Source: Bog-756 sp963699345 (GTDB taxonomy: Bacteria > Actinomycetota > Acidimicrobiia > Acidimicrobiales > RAAP-2). From it: a DNA stretch of 64,000 bases. Position numbers and translations under genes: made by a program. Of the stretch, positions 17,242 to 28,050 are shown in pieces (the first letter of the stretch is position 1; the number at the start of each line of letters is the position of its first letter). The stretch covers positions 124,001 through 188,000 of the forward strand of contig CAVOTL010000005.1 of assembly GCA_963699345.1 (NCBI GenBank), read 5' to 3'. Below the pieces are notes generated by a model, which did not search any database, had not been told where the DNA came from, and saw only the letters and a list, made by a program, of their open reading frames with translations.

Positions 17242-18698
17242 CGGACGGGCCGGCGACGCGGCCGAACCGCCCGGCGGTGCCGCCCGAGAGATGGGCCAGG
17301 AGCTCGTCGGGCAGCGAGGTGAGATCGCCCGCGCCGAGGGTCAGGCACAGGTCGCCGGGGCGCAGGATCCGGGCCACCTCCCCGACCAGGTCGGTCCGGC
17401 CCGGGACGTAGTACAGCTCGAGGTCGGGCCGGGCCCGCTGGACGGCGTCGACCACCAGCCGGCCCGACACACCCGGGACGGGGGTCTCGCCGGCGGCGTA
17501 GACGTCCGTCAGCACCACCACATCGGCGTCGTCGAAGGCGCCGGCGAAGTCGGCCCCGACCTCGGCCGTCCTCGAGTAGCGGTGCGGCTGGAACACGGCG
17601 ACGACCCGGGCCCACGCCCCGTTGCGGGCGGCGGCCAGGGCGGCCCGGACCTCGGTCGGCAGGTGGGCGTAGTCGTCCACGTAGGTCACCCCGTCGAACT
17701 CGCCGCGGAACTCGAAGCGGCGGGCCACGCCCCCGAACCGGGCCAGCGCCCGGGCCGCGGCCTCCGGAGGGGGCACCGGCGTGGAGCGCCGCCACCGCCG
17801 CCACCGCGGCGTTCTTGGCGTTGTGGAGGCCGGGGACCGACACCGCCAGGTGGGCCACCAGGCCCCCGTCGGGACCCAGCAGGTCGAACGCCACCGAGCT
17901 CCGGCCGGTGGCCACGCCGGCGATGGCGTGGGTGGCGTCGTCGACGATGCCCACCAGATCGGCGCCCACCGCCCGGCCGATGGCCCGGGCCTCGGGATCG
18001 TCGCTCCCGACCACCCGCAGGCGGGCCGATCCCAGGAACTCGGCGAAGGCCGTGCGCACGGCGTCGAATGAGCCGTAGTGGTCGAGGTGGTCGGCCTCGA
18101 CGTTGGTCACGACGGCGATGTCCGGCACCAGGTGGAGGAAGGTGCCGTCGCTCTCGTCGGCCTCCACCACGATCCACTCGCCGGAATCCCAGACGGCGTT
18201 GGTGCCGATCTCGTTGACGTCGCCTCCGATCAGGAAGGAAGGGTGCAGACCCGCCTCCACCAGGATCAGCGCCAGCATGGAGGCGGTCGTGGTCTTGCCG
18301 TGCGTCCCGGCGACCGCGATGCACCGCCGGCGGCTGGCTATGGCGGCCAGGGTCTCGGCCCGGGTGAGCACCGGCAGGCCGCGACGGCGGGCCTCGGCGA
18401 GCTCGGTGTTGTCCGCCGTCACCGCGGTGGAGTGCGTGACCAGGTCCGCCCCGGCGACGTTGTCGGCCCGGTGCCCGATCGACACGTCGATCCCCAACGC
18501 CCGCAGTCGCTCGGTGACCGCGGACTCCCGCAGGTCACTGCCGGACACCTCGTGACCCATGGCGTGCAGCACGGTGGCGATGGCGCTCATGCCGGCCCCC
18601 CCGACACCCACCACGTGGATCCTCCGGACCACCGAGGGATCGCCCACCCCCCGGTCGCCGAGCGGATCCGACGCCGTCGTCCCGTCGGTCGCCGTCAC
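17238..18698 (-). CDS. murC: UDP-N-acetylmuramate--L-alanine ligase MurC (frameshifted)
   Basis: The ATP-dependent ligase adding L-Ala to UDP-MurNAc. The protein starts at GTG 18698 and shows RRIHVVGVGGAGMSAIA, the ATP loop AVAGTHGKTTTASMLALIL, DESDGTFL and DHLDHYGSFD. An extra C in the run near 17770 shifts the frame. The C-terminal ligase domain then continues with VTYVDDYAHLPTEVRAAL and VVAVFQPHRYSRT. A second shift near the very end is needed to reach the TGA that overlaps murB as GTGA; without it this frame would run through to ftsQ. The family is certain; the last ~20 residues are not. Confidence 0.92.
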   Translation of the reverse strand: MTATDGTTASDPLGDRGVGDPSVVRRIHVVGVGGAGMSAIATVLHAMGHEVSGSDLRESAVTERLRALGIDVSIGHRADNVAGADLVTHSTAVTADNTELAEARRRGLPVLTRAETLAAIASRRRCIAVAGTHGKTTTASMLALILVEAGLHPSFLIGGDVNEIGTNAVWDSGEWIVVEADESDGTFLHLVPDIAVVTNVEADHLDHYGSFDAVRTAFAEFLGSARLRVVGSDDPEARAIGRAVGADLVGIVDDATHAIAGVATGRSSVAFDLLGPDGGLVAHLAVSVPGLHNAKNAAVAAVAALHAGAPSGGRGPGAGPVRGRGPPLRVPRRVRRGDLRGRLRPPADRGPGRPGRRPQRGVGPGRRRVPAAPLLEDGRGRGRLRRRLRRRRCGGADGRLRRRRDPRPGCVGPAGGRRRPAGPARPRAVLRPGPDRPGRGGGPDPAPRRPVPDPRRGRSHLAARRAPGPSLGRHRRAVRPRRRPVR

Positions 18699-19920
18699 CG
18701 GTTCCCCCCGGCCCCGGCTCGGGCCTCGACCACGGCGGCCCCCGCCGCCGCGGCATCGGGGTGGGACACCGAACGGGCCGCCCGACCCATGGCCGCCAGG
18801 CGGTCCGGGTCGGCCAGGAGGCCCTCGACGACCGTGGTGAGGCCGGCCGGCGTGCACTCCGGATCGGGCACCAGCACCGCCGCCCCGGCCCGCTCGAGCA
18901 CGCGGGCGTTGGCCGTCTGGTGGTCGCCCGGGGCCCCGGGCAGCGGCACCAGGACCGCCGGGACGCCGGCCGCCGCCAACTCGGCCACGGTCATCGCCCC
19001 GGCCCGGCACACCACCAGGTCGGCGGCGGCGTAGACGTCGGGCATCCGCTCCTCGTACGGCACCCGGACCAGCTCCGGGCCGCCGCCGGTCCGGCCCGCT
19101 CGCGCGCCCCGTCGGCCGAGGTGGAGCGCCCGCTCCGGCCGTCCGAGCCGGCGGCGGCGTAGGCGTCCCAGTCCCGTCGCCCGACGATGTGGTAGATCGC
19201 CACGTCCCCCCGGCCGGCCCACCGCTCCGCCATGCCGTCCACCGCCCGGTTGATCTGGCGGGCCCCGAGCGATCCCCCGAACGCCACCACCAGCCGCCGC
19301 CCGGCGGGGAGCCCGAGCACGGCCCGGGCCGCCGTCCGGGCCTCCGGGTCGCGTCGCACCCCGGCGATCTGCGGGCGCACCGGGGTGCCGGTCACCACCG
19401 CCCGGGGCAACGGCGTCCCCTCCCAGCCCACCGCGCTGGCCGCCGCGAACCTCCCGAGCAGCCGGTTGGCCGCCCCGGGGACGGCGTCCACGTTGACGAG
19501 CACCAGCGGGACCCGGTGCACGAGGGCGCCCACCGAGCCGGCCAGGCTGGCGTAGCCGCCGACCGCCACCACCACCCGGGGCCGGGCCCGGCCCACCAGA
19601 CGTATCGCCCGACCGGCGGCCACGACCAGCTCCCAGGCCGACCCGACATTGCGGATCAGGTCCCTCGGGGCCAGGCTGCGGACGATGCCCCGGCCGGGCA
19701 GCAGCGTGAAGGGGAAGCCCCGGCCGGCCAGGGTGGCGGCGTCCTGGCCACGTTGCGACCCCACGAACTCGATGGTGCCACGCTCGTGACCCGCCGCCAC
19801 CAGCGCCTCGGCGATGGCCAGGGCCGGCTGCAGGTGGCCCGCCGTCCCACCGCCGGCCACCAGGGCGTACCGACGTCCGGTCGCGCTCCGCCCGTCGGCG
19901 GCGTCACGCCCGTCGGTCAC
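18695..19920 (-). CDS. murG: UDP-N-acetylglucosamine transferase MurG (frameshifted)
   Basis: The peripheral membrane glycosyltransferase that makes lipid II from lipid I. The N-terminal glycine motif is ALVAGGGTAGHLQPALA, followed by VVVAVGGYASLAGSVGAL. The C-terminal donor-binding domain has VAFGGSLGARQINRAV and CRAGAMTVAELAAAGVPAVL, with LPGAPGDHQTANARVLERAG. One shift near 19095 joins two frames. It starts at GTG 19920, overlapping ftsW, and ends overlapping murC, both as GTGA. Confidence 0.93.
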
Positions 19921-21244
19921 GCCCGGACGAGTCGTCGTCGCGCGGCGGTCGGTCTGCGGGGCGACCGCTCCTGCAGCGCGATGTTCATGAGGATGCCGAG
20001 GGCCGCCAGGGTGATCACCAGCGACGACCCCCCGAAGGAGATGAGCGGCAGGGGGATGCCGGTCACCGGCAGGACGCCGATCACGGCACCGATGTTGATG
20101 ACCGCCTGGCTGGTGATCCAGGTGGTCACGCCGACCGCCATCAGGCAGCCGAAGCGGTCCGGGGCGCGGACGGCCGACCCGGTAGCCGTAGAGGGCGAGG
20201 GCGAGGAACAGGCCCATGATGCAGACCGCGCCGACCAGGCCGAGCTCCTCCCCCACCACCGAGAAGATGAAGTCGGTGTGGGCGTTCGGCAGCGTCCCCC
20301 ACTTCTCCCGACCGCCGCCGAGGCCGAGGCCGAAGAGGTGGCCGGAGCCGAGGCCGATGAGCGACTGCCACACCTGGTAGCCCGAGCCGGCCTGGTGGGC
20401 GCCGGGATTGATGAACGACAGGATGCGGTCCCGACGGTAGGAGTCGCTCATGGCGAACACCAGCGGCGATGACGCCGAAGCGTCCCGAGCACCTTGGACA
20501 GCGGGGACAGCGCCCACCCCGCTCATGAACAGGATCCCGAAGGCGGTGCAGCTCAGCACCATGGCCGTGCCCATGTCGGGCTGCTTGATGATGAGGGCGG
20601 CCGACGATCACCAGGACGACGATGACCGGGGCGATGACCTGCTTGGACGGGGCGTCACGGTCGGTGCGGCGGACGGCGATGTCGGCGGCGAACACGACGA
20701 GGGCCAGCTTCATGAGCTCCGACGGCTGGATGCGCAGGAGGCCGAAGCCGATCCAGCGCGCCGAGCCGCCGGCGGCCACGCCCAGGCCGGGCACCAGCAC
20801 GGCGACGAGGAGCACGAGGGTGACGGCCACCAGCGGCACCCCGAACTTGCGCCACTTGCGGTAGTCGATCCGGGCCAGGATCAGCAGCGCGCCGACCCCC
20901 ACCACCATCCACAGCGCCTGGCGGATGAAGATGGTCCACGGCGACCCGTAGGTGACGAGCGAGATCACCGGTGAGGCCGAACCCACCATCACCAGCCCGA
21001 AGATGCAGAGCAGCGTCACCAGGACGCCCAGGGCCGGCGCCGAGGGCACGCCGGCCAGCCAGCGGAGGGCGGCCGGGCCCCGGCGGGTCGCGGTGCGTCG
21101 TGCGCTCCATCCCCCCAGCCTCGCCGATGCGCGCGCCCAGGTGGTGGAACTGCCGGGTCGGGTCGGTCCCGCGTCGTGCCGGCCTCGCCCCGTCGGGACG
21201 GGCCGTCGGGCGGTCGTCGTCGGCGGCGCGCCGGTCGGCGTCAC
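19917..21244 (-). CDS. ftsW: Lipid II polymerase FtsW (frameshifted)
   Basis: A SEDS-family septal peptidoglycan glycosyltransferase of about 440 aa. Membrane segments and conserved loops are clear: GVLVTLLCIFGLVMVGSASP, RIQPSELMKLALVVFAAD, SDSYRRDRILSFINP, NAHTDFIFSVVGEELGLVGA and GIPLPLISFGGSSLV. Frame changes occur near 20605 (extra G) and 20160 (extra C). A run near 20465-20520 reads best with three single-base insertions that cancel, restoring a segment like SKVLGTL ... GVIAAG. The N-terminal ~85 residues are basic and disordered. It follows mraY directly, with a GTGA overlap and no murD. Confidence 0.92.
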
Positions 21245-22273
21245 AGCTTGCCCACCGAGAGGAAGTCGCCGTAGAAGATGCCGAGTCCGAGGGCGGCGAA
21301 CAGGCCGGCCAGGATCCAGAACCGGACGATGACCGTCGTCTCGGGCCAGCCCATCAGCTCGAAGTGGTGGTGGAGCGGGGCCATCAGGAACACCCGGCGG
21401 TGGAAGACCCGGAAGCTGATGACCTGGATCACGACCGACAGCGTCTCGATGACGAACAGACCGCCGATGATGACCAGCAGCAGGTCGAGGTTCATCAGCA
21501 GGCACAGGGCGGCCAGGCCCGAGCCGATCGACAGCGAGCCGGTGTCGCCCATGAAGATCTTGGCCGGGGCGGCGTTCCACCACAGGAAGCCGAGGCAGGC
21601 GCCGGCCAGGGCCACCGCGGCGAGGGCCAGGTCCAGGGCGTCGCCCACGTGGTAGATGCTGAAGTGCCGGTACTGCCAGTACCCGATGATGGCCAGGCAG
21701 GCGAAGCAGAAGGTGGCCGAACCGGCGGCCAGCCCGTCGAGCCCGTCGGTGAGGTTCACGGCGTTGGCCGACGCCGCGATGATCGAGCGTGCCCCACACC
21801 ACCCAGACGGCCGTGCCCATGTGCAGCCCGATCGAGTTGTACCGGGTGAACGACAGCGTGGTCGAGGCGTGGGCCCAGTAGACGGCCAGGAGCGAGAACG
21901 ACACGCCGAGCGCCATCTGCGACCCGAACTTGGCCCGCTTGTTGAGCCCGAGGCTGCGCCGGTGGCGGACCTTGATCCAGTCGTCGGCGAACCCGATGGC
22001 CGCCGCCCCGACGATCGCCAACATCACCAGGGCGCCCGAGCGCGACCAGTGCACCCCGGGGATCACGTGGGCGGACAGGAACCCGACCAGGACGGCCCCG
22101 ACGATGCAGATCCCGCCCATGGTGGGAGTGCCCGCCTTGGCGATGTGGACCTGGGGGCCGTCCTCGCGGATCTGCTGGCCGATGTTGTTCTTGAGCAGCC
22201 AGCGGATGAGGAACGGGGTCGTCAGCACGGCCACCCACAGGGCGATGCCGCCCGAGGTCATGAGGGAGATCAC
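21241..22273 (-). CDS. mraY: Phospho-MurNAc-pentapeptide translocase MraY (frameshifted)
   Basis: The polytopic enzyme that makes lipid I. The start GTG 22273 gives VISLMTSGGIALWVAVLTTP. Catalytic and signature motifs are GTPTMGGICIVGA, GFADDWIKVRHRRSLGL, NLTDGLDGLA, IFMGDTGSLSIG and MAPLHHHFELMGW. One extra G near 21788 splits the gene; removing it gives WGTLIIAASANAVNLTDG. Overlaps with murE and ftsW are both GTGA. Confidence 0.95.
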
Positions 22274-23705
22274 CGGGCGGCCCTCCGCGCCCGGCGAACC
22301 GCTCGGCGAGGGCGGCCGCCGCCCTCCACCCGGTCGTCGAAGGGCACCGCGTCGCCGCCCGTCGTCTGCGTCGCCTCGTGGCCCTTGCCGGCCAGCAGGA
22401 CCACGTCGCCGGGACGGGCCGCGGCCGACCGCCACCCCGATGGCCGCCGCCCGGTCGGGCTCGACGACGACCTCGGCCGGGCCCGACATGCCGGCACGCA
22501 CCTCGCGATGATGGCCGCCGGGTCCTCCGAGCGGGGGTTGTCCGAGGTCAGGACCACGACGTCGGCCAGGGTCGGTGGCGACCGCACCCATCTCCGGGCG
22601 CTTGCCCGGGTCGCGGTCGCCGCCGCAGCCGAACAGGCACACCACCCGGCCCGTCGCCGGCCAGCGCCCGCACGCCGCGGAGCGCCTCGCCGAGGCCGGC
22701 CGGGGTGTGGGCGTAGTCGACCACCACGGCCACCGGGGCGCCGGCGTCCGACGACCTCCATCCGACCCGGCACCACGCGGGGCGGCATCCAGGCCGGCGA
22801 CGACGTGGTCCTCGTCGATGCCCAGGGCGGTGGCCACGGCGGCCGCCACCAGGGCGTTGTCCACGTTGAAGCGACCCGACAGGGGCAGGTCGACCATGCG
22901 GCCCCGCCAGGTGAACCGGGACGACCCGACCGTCAGCGCCACGGACGCCGGCCTCGTCGCGCCGGACGGCGGTGACGGACGGTCGCGTCGAGGCGCTCGA
23001 GCAGCCGGGCGCCCCACGGGTCGTCGGCCAGACCACCGCATGGCGGTACCGGCCCGGGAGTGAAGAGCGACGCCTTGGCCTCGAAGTACGCCTCCATCGT
23101 GCCGTGGTGGTCGAGGTGGTCCTGGCTGAGGTTGGTGAAGGCCACCACGTCGAAATCGATGGCGTCCACCCGGTGCTGGGTCAGGGCGTGGGAGGACACC
23201 TCCATGGCCACGGCGCGCTTGCCGGCGCCGACGGCCTCGGCCAGGTAGGACTGCAGGTCGGGTGACTCCGGCGTCGTCCGCGTGCCGCCGAGCGTGCCGA
23301 TCACCTCGGTGGGCCAGCCGGCGGCCTCCAGGATCGAGCCGATCAGCTGCGTGACCGTCGTCTTGCCGTTGGTGCCCGTGACCCCGACCGTCCGCAGCGA
23401 GCGGGCCGGGTGGCCCCAGAAGGCGGCGGACACGGTGGCCATGGCCGGGCGGACGTCACCGGGGGCCACCACCACCTGGGTCACGTCGAGGTCGAGGCCG
23501 CGCTCGCACAACAGGGACGTGGCCCCGCCGTGCCACCGCGTCGGCGGCGTGGCGGTGGCCGTCGGTGTGCTCACCGGGGACGCAGCAGAACAGGCTGCCG
23601 GGCACCACCCGTCGACTGTCGAAGTCGACCGCCGCCACCGGGGTGGCCGACGGGTCTCCCCGGACGTCACGGACGATCGACCCCGTCGAGAAGTTCGGCG
23701 ACCAT
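22270..23705 (-). CDS. murE: UDP-MurNAc-tripeptide synthetase MurE, mDAP type (heavily frameshifted)
   Basis: The ligase that adds the third residue of the stem peptide. Pieces in all three frames line up in order: MVAELLDGV at the start, DFDSRRVVPGSLFCCVPG, the ATP loop VGVTGTNGKTTVTQLIG, TPESPDLQSYLAEAV, MEVSSHALTQHRVD, NLSQDHLDHHGTMEAYFEAK, FNVDNALVAAAVATALG, VVVDYAHTPAGL, SDNPRSEDPAAIIA and LLAGKGHEATQTTGG. The DNPR motif marks meso-diaminopimelate specificity. At least seven shifts are needed (for example an extra G near 23689). Its stop overlaps mraY by GTGA, so murF is absent here. Confidence 0.9.
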
Positions 23706-23772
23706 CACCACGTCGTCAGTCCGGGAGGGAACGTGGCGGGGCGGTGGGGTCGGCTGGCCGGGCCGGGCCCAC

Positions 23773-25633
23773 CTAGGGGCCTTCCGTGACCGCTCCGGCC
23801 GGCACGGTGACACTGCCCGTGCCGCCGACGGCCGTGTTGGATGCTGCCGTGGTGGCTGCGGCGGTGGTGGGGATGCCGTAGTGGTGAAGGGCGTACGCCA
23901 TGATGGTGGAGAAGACGGGAGCGGCCACGGCACCACCGTAGATCGGCGTGGGGTGGTTCAGGACCACGATGGCCGACAGCACCGGGTCCTGGGCCGGGGC
24001 GAATCCGGCGAACGAGCCCACGTAGGCCCCGGGGACGTAGCCCAGGTGGTCCGCGCTCGGGATCTGGGCCGTGCCGGTCTTGCCGGCCACCGTGTACCCG
24101 TCGATCGTCGCCTCCGTGCCGGTCCCGGTGGCGACCACCTACTCCATCATCTGGGTCAGCTGGGCGTTGGTCGTCGGATCGATGACCCGGTGGGTCTCCG
24201 AGGGGGCGGCGGCGTGCACCGTCCCGTCGGCGCGACGGTGGCCCGGATCAGCCGGGGCGGGACGAAGACGCCGCCGGTGGCCACCGTGTTGTAGGCGTCG
24301 AGGACCTGCTGGGCCGTGACGGCGTCGTCCTGGCCGATCGGGGTGGAGCCGATCGAGGTGCCCGTCCACTGGACGGCCCGGCACCAGCCCCTCGGACTCG
24401 CCGGGGAACCCGAGGCCCGTCGGATGCCCGAAGCCGAGGTAGCGAGATCTGGTTGAGCGAGGCGGGTCTCACCGAGTCCCTGGGCGACCTCGATGGTGCC
24501 GATGTTGGACGACTGGGCGAGGATCTGGGTGGCCGTCAGCGTCTCGTCGCCGTGGCTCTCGGCGTCGTGGAACGTGTACTTGCCCATCGGGAGGGCGGCG
24601 GGCACGGTGATCGGCGAGGTCGGGGTGATGATGCCGTCCGGCCAGCGCGGCCGAGAAGGTCACCAGCTTGAACACCGATCCCGGCTCGTACACCTGGGTG
24701 ACCGCCGAGTCGGACGGCGCCTCCACGACGCCGGCGGGCAGGGTGTCGGACTGGGCCACCAGGGTGGCCCCCGACGAGTCGGGCGTCGACCCCACGTCGG
24801 CCGTCAGGGTGGGCGCCCCGCCCGTCGTCGAGGCACCGGGGCGGTGGTCGAGTCCAGGTTGGCCATGGCCAGGATGTCGCCGGTCTTCACGTCCATGATC
24901 ACCGCCGTGCCGGACGTCGCCTTCGAGGCGACGATCTCGGCCGCCAGGGCCTGCTCGGTCACGTACTGCACGGATTCGTCCAGGGTCAGTTCCAGTCCCG
25001 GTGCCCGGCCTGGGCCGGCGTGGACGCGTCCGTGCTCGGCAGCGCCACCCCGTCGGGGGACTCCAGGACGTCGGTCGTGCCGGCCTTGCCGGCCAGGAGC
25101 GACTGGTACTGGTACTCGATCCCCGACGTGCCGGCCCCGTTCCATCCCACCGTGCCCACGACCGGCTCGGCCAGCAGTCCGACGGGACGACCCGCTGCGA
25201 CTCGGGGACCAGGTTGATGCCGTTCAGGTTCATCTTGGTCACCTGGGCGGCCACCGAGTCGGGCACCCGGTGGGCGAGGTACACGAAGCCCGCTGTTCTC
25301 GGTCAGCTCGGAGCGGAGGGTGGACGGCGGGCTGGCCGAGGACGGGCGCCAGGGCGGCCGCCACCGAGGCCGGGTCCTTGATGATCTGGGGGTCGGCCAC
25401 CACGGTCTGGCGGGTCACCGTCTCGGCCAGGACCTCGCCGTTGCGGTCGAAGATGCCGCCCCGGATCGCCGGCACCGTCACCGTCTCGGTGAGCTGGGCC
25501 TTGGACAGGGCGGCGTAGTGCTGGTGACCGAACTCCTGCACCTGGACGAGGCGGAGGACCATCAGCACGAAGATGACGACGACGAAGAGCCGGATCGCCC
25601 GGGTGCGGCGCTGGAGGAGGTGGCGCGGTTCAC
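23773..25633 (-). CDS. ftsI: Septal transpeptidase FtsI/PBP2-type (heavily frameshifted)
   Basis: A class B penicillin-binding protein that crosslinks septal peptidoglycan. A single membrane helix (AIRLFVVVIFVLMVLRLVQV) and AIRGGIFDRNGEVLAETV open the protein. The transpeptidase motifs follow in order: SxxK in EPGSVFKLVTFSAAL (near 24670), SxN in AQSSNIGTIEVAQ (near 24505) and KTG in TVAGKTGTAQIPSA (near 24085). At least eight frame changes occur. GTG 25633 overlaps the ftsL stop by GTGA. The C-terminal end after YALHHYGIP is a Thr/Ala-rich tail (TAAATTAASNTAVGG) before TAG. Confidence 0.9.
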
Positions 25634-26101
25634 TTGGCGGTCGCCGCCGCGGGGGCGGTGGCGGCGGCCGTGGCCGTGCGGGGCCGTGTCGGGCGCCGGC
25701 AACGGGACGTCGAGGGGTACCTCGGGCAGGTCGACGACCTTGGCGGGCGCCTTCAGACCGAGGGCGATCCCCTCGGCCACGACCCGGTCGGGCGCGGCCA
25801 GCTGGGCCACCGTCGACCTGCATGGACTTCTGCGTGGCCTGCTGGGCGGCGATCTGCGGACTGGAGGTCGGCCAGGTGCACCTGACCCTGGGTCACCATC
25901 GTGTCCCCGACCACCACCACCAGCAGGCTGCCGACCACGAGCAGGGTGGCCAGCCACAGGTGGCCGCGCCGGGAGAGGCTCCGACGGCCGGACCGGCGGG
26001 GCTGGGGCTCGAAGACCCGGAGCGGCGGGACGCCGGGTCGACGGCTTCGGCTGGGGTGCCGCCGCGGCCCGGCGGGCCGTCCCCGATGCGGGCGGAGCCA
26101 T
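25630..26101 (-). CDS. ftsL: FtsL-like divisome protein (frameshifted)
   Basis: A small bitopic protein at the ftsL position between rsmH and ftsI. The ATG overlaps the rsmH stop (TGATG). A Pro/Ala/Arg-rich cytoplasmic head is followed by one membrane helix (LWLATLLVVGSLLVVVVGD). A coiled-coil-like stretch follows (VHLADLQS ... AAQQATQKSMQ ... VAQLAAPDRVVAEGIALGL). The end is Ala/Thr/Pro-rich. Two or three frame changes (near 25985, 25858 and 25815) break it. FtsL diverges quickly, so identification rests on topology and position. Confidence 0.75.
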
Positions 26102-27093
26102 CAGGCGACCTCCCCGTTGTTCGAAGTCTGTCGGTGGCGGGCAGGCGCTCGACGACCCGGAGGCGGGCCGCCTCGGCCCGGCGGTTGCGGGCGATCTCCT
26201 CGTCGGTCGGGCGTCGCGAGCCGCGGTGGACGAGTCGGAACTTGGGATCGGCCCCGCACACGCAGGGGAGACCGGGCGGGCACTGGCAGTCGTCGGTGGC
26301 GGCGCTGGTGAACGTGGCCTTGACCAGCCGGTCCTCGCCCGAGTGGTAGGAGATGACGACGCAGCGGCCGCCCGGACGGAGCAGTCCGAGAGCGGCGTCG
26401 AGTCCGGTGTGGAGCTGGTCGAGCTCTTCGTTGACGGCGATCCGGACGGCCTGGAACACCCGCCGGGCCGGATGGCCGCCGGTGCGGCGGGTGGCGGCGG
26501 GGATGGCGGCCCGCACGACGTCGGCGAGCTGGCCCGTCGTGGTGATGGGCCGGGCGGCGACGATGGCCCGGGCGATCCGGCGGGCGAAGCGGGTCTCGCC
26601 GTTGTCGGCGAACAGCCGGACCAGGGTGTCCTCGTCCGAGGTGTTGACCACGTCGGCGGCCGTGCGGCCGACCGTCGGGTCCATGCGCATGTCGAGCGGG
26701 GCGTCCCGCCGGTAGGAGAAGCCCCGCTCGGCCACGTCGAGCTGGGGTGAGCTGACCCCGAGGTCGAACAGGACGCCGGTCAGCCCGCGCTGGTCGTCGG
26801 GGGTGCCGAGCTCGTCCTGCACCTCGCGGACGATCTCGCCCAACGAGTCGAATCGGGGCCGGCGGATCACGGCCCGACGACCGAACACGGCGAGCTCGCC
26901 GGTGGCGGCGGCCACGGCGATCGGGATCCCGGTCGATCCCGAGCAGCGTGATGCCGGGGTTGGCCTCGAGCAGGGCCCGGGCGTGGCCGGCGCCGCCCAG
27001 CGTGGCGTCGAGCACCAGGCCGCCGGGCACCGCCCGCAGCAGGTCGACGACCTCGGCGGCCATCACCGGCTCGTGGGGGAAGGCCTGGTTCAT
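26101..27093 (-). CDS. rsmH: 16S rRNA m4C1402 methyltransferase RsmH (frameshifted)
   Basis: The SAM-dependent methyltransferase formerly called MraW. ATG 27093 gives MNQAFPHEPVMAAEVVDLL, the usual start. Motifs are LDATLGGAGHARALLEANPG (SAM loop), GVLFDLGVSSPQLDVAERGF, RKV-region equivalent FQAVRIAVNEELDQL and VVISYHSGEDRLVKATF. A CxC...CxC cluster (DCQCPPGLPCVCG) is typical of actinobacterial forms. One extra G near 26935 and a second change near 26130 split it. The upstream frame stays open with no stop through most of the mraZ-rsmH interval. Confidence 0.93.
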   Translation of the reverse strand: MNQAFPHEPVMAAEVVDLLRAVPGGLVLDATLGGAGHARALLEANPGITLLGIDRDPDRRGRRHRRARRVRSSGRDPPAPIRLVGRDRPRGAGRARHPRRPARADRRPVRPRGQLTPARRGRAGLLLPAGRPARHAHGPDGRPHGRRRGQHLGRGHPGPAVRRQRRDPLRPPDRPGHRRRPAHHHDGPARRRRAGRHPRRHPPHRRPSGPAGVPGRPDRRQRRARPAPHRTRRRSRTAPSGRPLRRHLLPLGRGPAGQGHVHQRRHRRLPVPARSPLRVRGRSQVPTRPPRLATPDRRGDRPQPPGRGGPPPGRRAPARHRQTSNNGEVA

Positions 27094-27571
27094 CCGCAGT
27101 CCCTCGACCGGCACGATTCGTGCGGGTGGAGCGCCGCGACGTTCCGACTGGGAGGAGGCGGAGGAGGAACCTCCCAGCGGTCCAGTCGAGGGACTGCGCA
27201 TGGGCCAGACACGTTCGATGTGCACCTCGGGCCGGGCCACGGCGGCCTGGCCCGTCTGGAGCGGGGTGAGGCGGGGCAACGAAGCCGGGTGGCCGACCCG
27301 CTCGGCGAGTTCGGCGGCCGACAGGGCCAGGGCCGACGTGGAGATGCGGCGGACGGCGAGGAGTCCCCTTCGGGGCGGCAGGCGGGCCGACGGGGCGGTG
27401 GCCGGGACGTGGGCGGCGTCGAGCGCGGCGACGTCGGCGACGGACGGCTCGGCGACGGCCGGGTCGGTGACGGGCGAGAGGACGGCCGGGCCCGGCCGGC
27501 CGGCGGGGGGCGGGCGCCCGAGCGCTCGGCGTCGGCGGCGTGGCGGACGAGGTGGAGGCGCATGGCGTCAC
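27094..27571 (-). other. mraZ-rsmH interval, possible unannotated short gene
   Basis: This 478-bp gap has no recognised gene. On the minus strand a frame in phase with rsmH is open for most of it and looks coding in its upstream half (SPVTDPAVAEPSVADVAALD; LALSAAELAERVGHPASL), with strongly G/C third positions. Nearer rsmH the codon use weakens. A start candidate, ATG just after mraZ (MRLHLVRHAADAERSGA), needs one frame change near 27500 to join it. It may be a short frameshifted gene with its stop lost to an error, or an untranslated spacer. I cannot decide from sequence alone. Confidence 0.35.
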
Positions 27572-27992
27572 TCAGCCGTCGTCGCCCATGGTCAGTCGGG
27601 CCTCCTCCGGGAGCACCTTCTCCTCCCACGTCCGGCGGTCCCACAACTCGACCCGGTCGATGGCGCCGAGCACCAGCACGTCGTCCTCGAGGTGCGGCGT
27701 ACTCCCGCAGCCGGGCCGGGATCGCCATCCGGCCCTGCCGGTCGATCTCCAACTCGTGCGAGGTGGAGGCCCACAGGCGGACCAGGTTCCGGTCGCTGCG
27801 ACTGACCGACGAGCGCTCCATCATGGCGTCCATCTGGACCTCGAACTGCTCCGGGGTCCACAGCGACAGGCAGCCGTCCTGCTCGGGTGCGAGGTAGCCG
27901 CCGTGCTCGAAATGGGGACGGTACTTCGCCGGCAGGATCACCCTTCCCTTGTCGTCGAGCGAGTGCTCGTGTCTGCCGAAGAACCGTGCCAC
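27572..27992 (-). CDS. mraZ: Transcriptional regulator MraZ (frameshifted)
   Basis: The AbrB-like repressor at the head of the division cluster. GTG 27992 gives VARFFGRHEHSLDDKGRVIL, the family start. The two AbrB-fold repeats are DDKGRVILPAKYR and DRQGRMAIPARLREY. One shift near 27695 moves the last third (DVLVLGAIDRVELWDRRTWE) to another frame. A promoter and a set of GTGG repeats resembling MraZ sites lie upstream, so autoregulation of mraZ and the genes below is likely. Confidence 0.93.
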
Positions 27993-28050
27993 TGGACTTT
28001 GCTCCCACAACGCTCCCCGCAGTGCCCGGTACCCGACTGCTTCGGGCCCC

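Noticed and set aside
15491..17776. A long open frame joining the end of MurC to FtsQ across murB.
   Set aside because: The middle part is an out-of-frame reading of the well-conserved murB gene. It results from a frame change near the murC end.
22270..23705. A murF gene or a MurE-MurF fusion hidden by the frame changes.
   Set aside because: The space fits one ligase only, and every fragment matches MurE in order from N- to C-terminus.
24493..25518. A 341-codon open frame on the plus strand opposite ftsI.
   Set aside because: It is the complement of a heavily frameshifted but clearly recognisable penicillin-binding protein and has no domain of its own.
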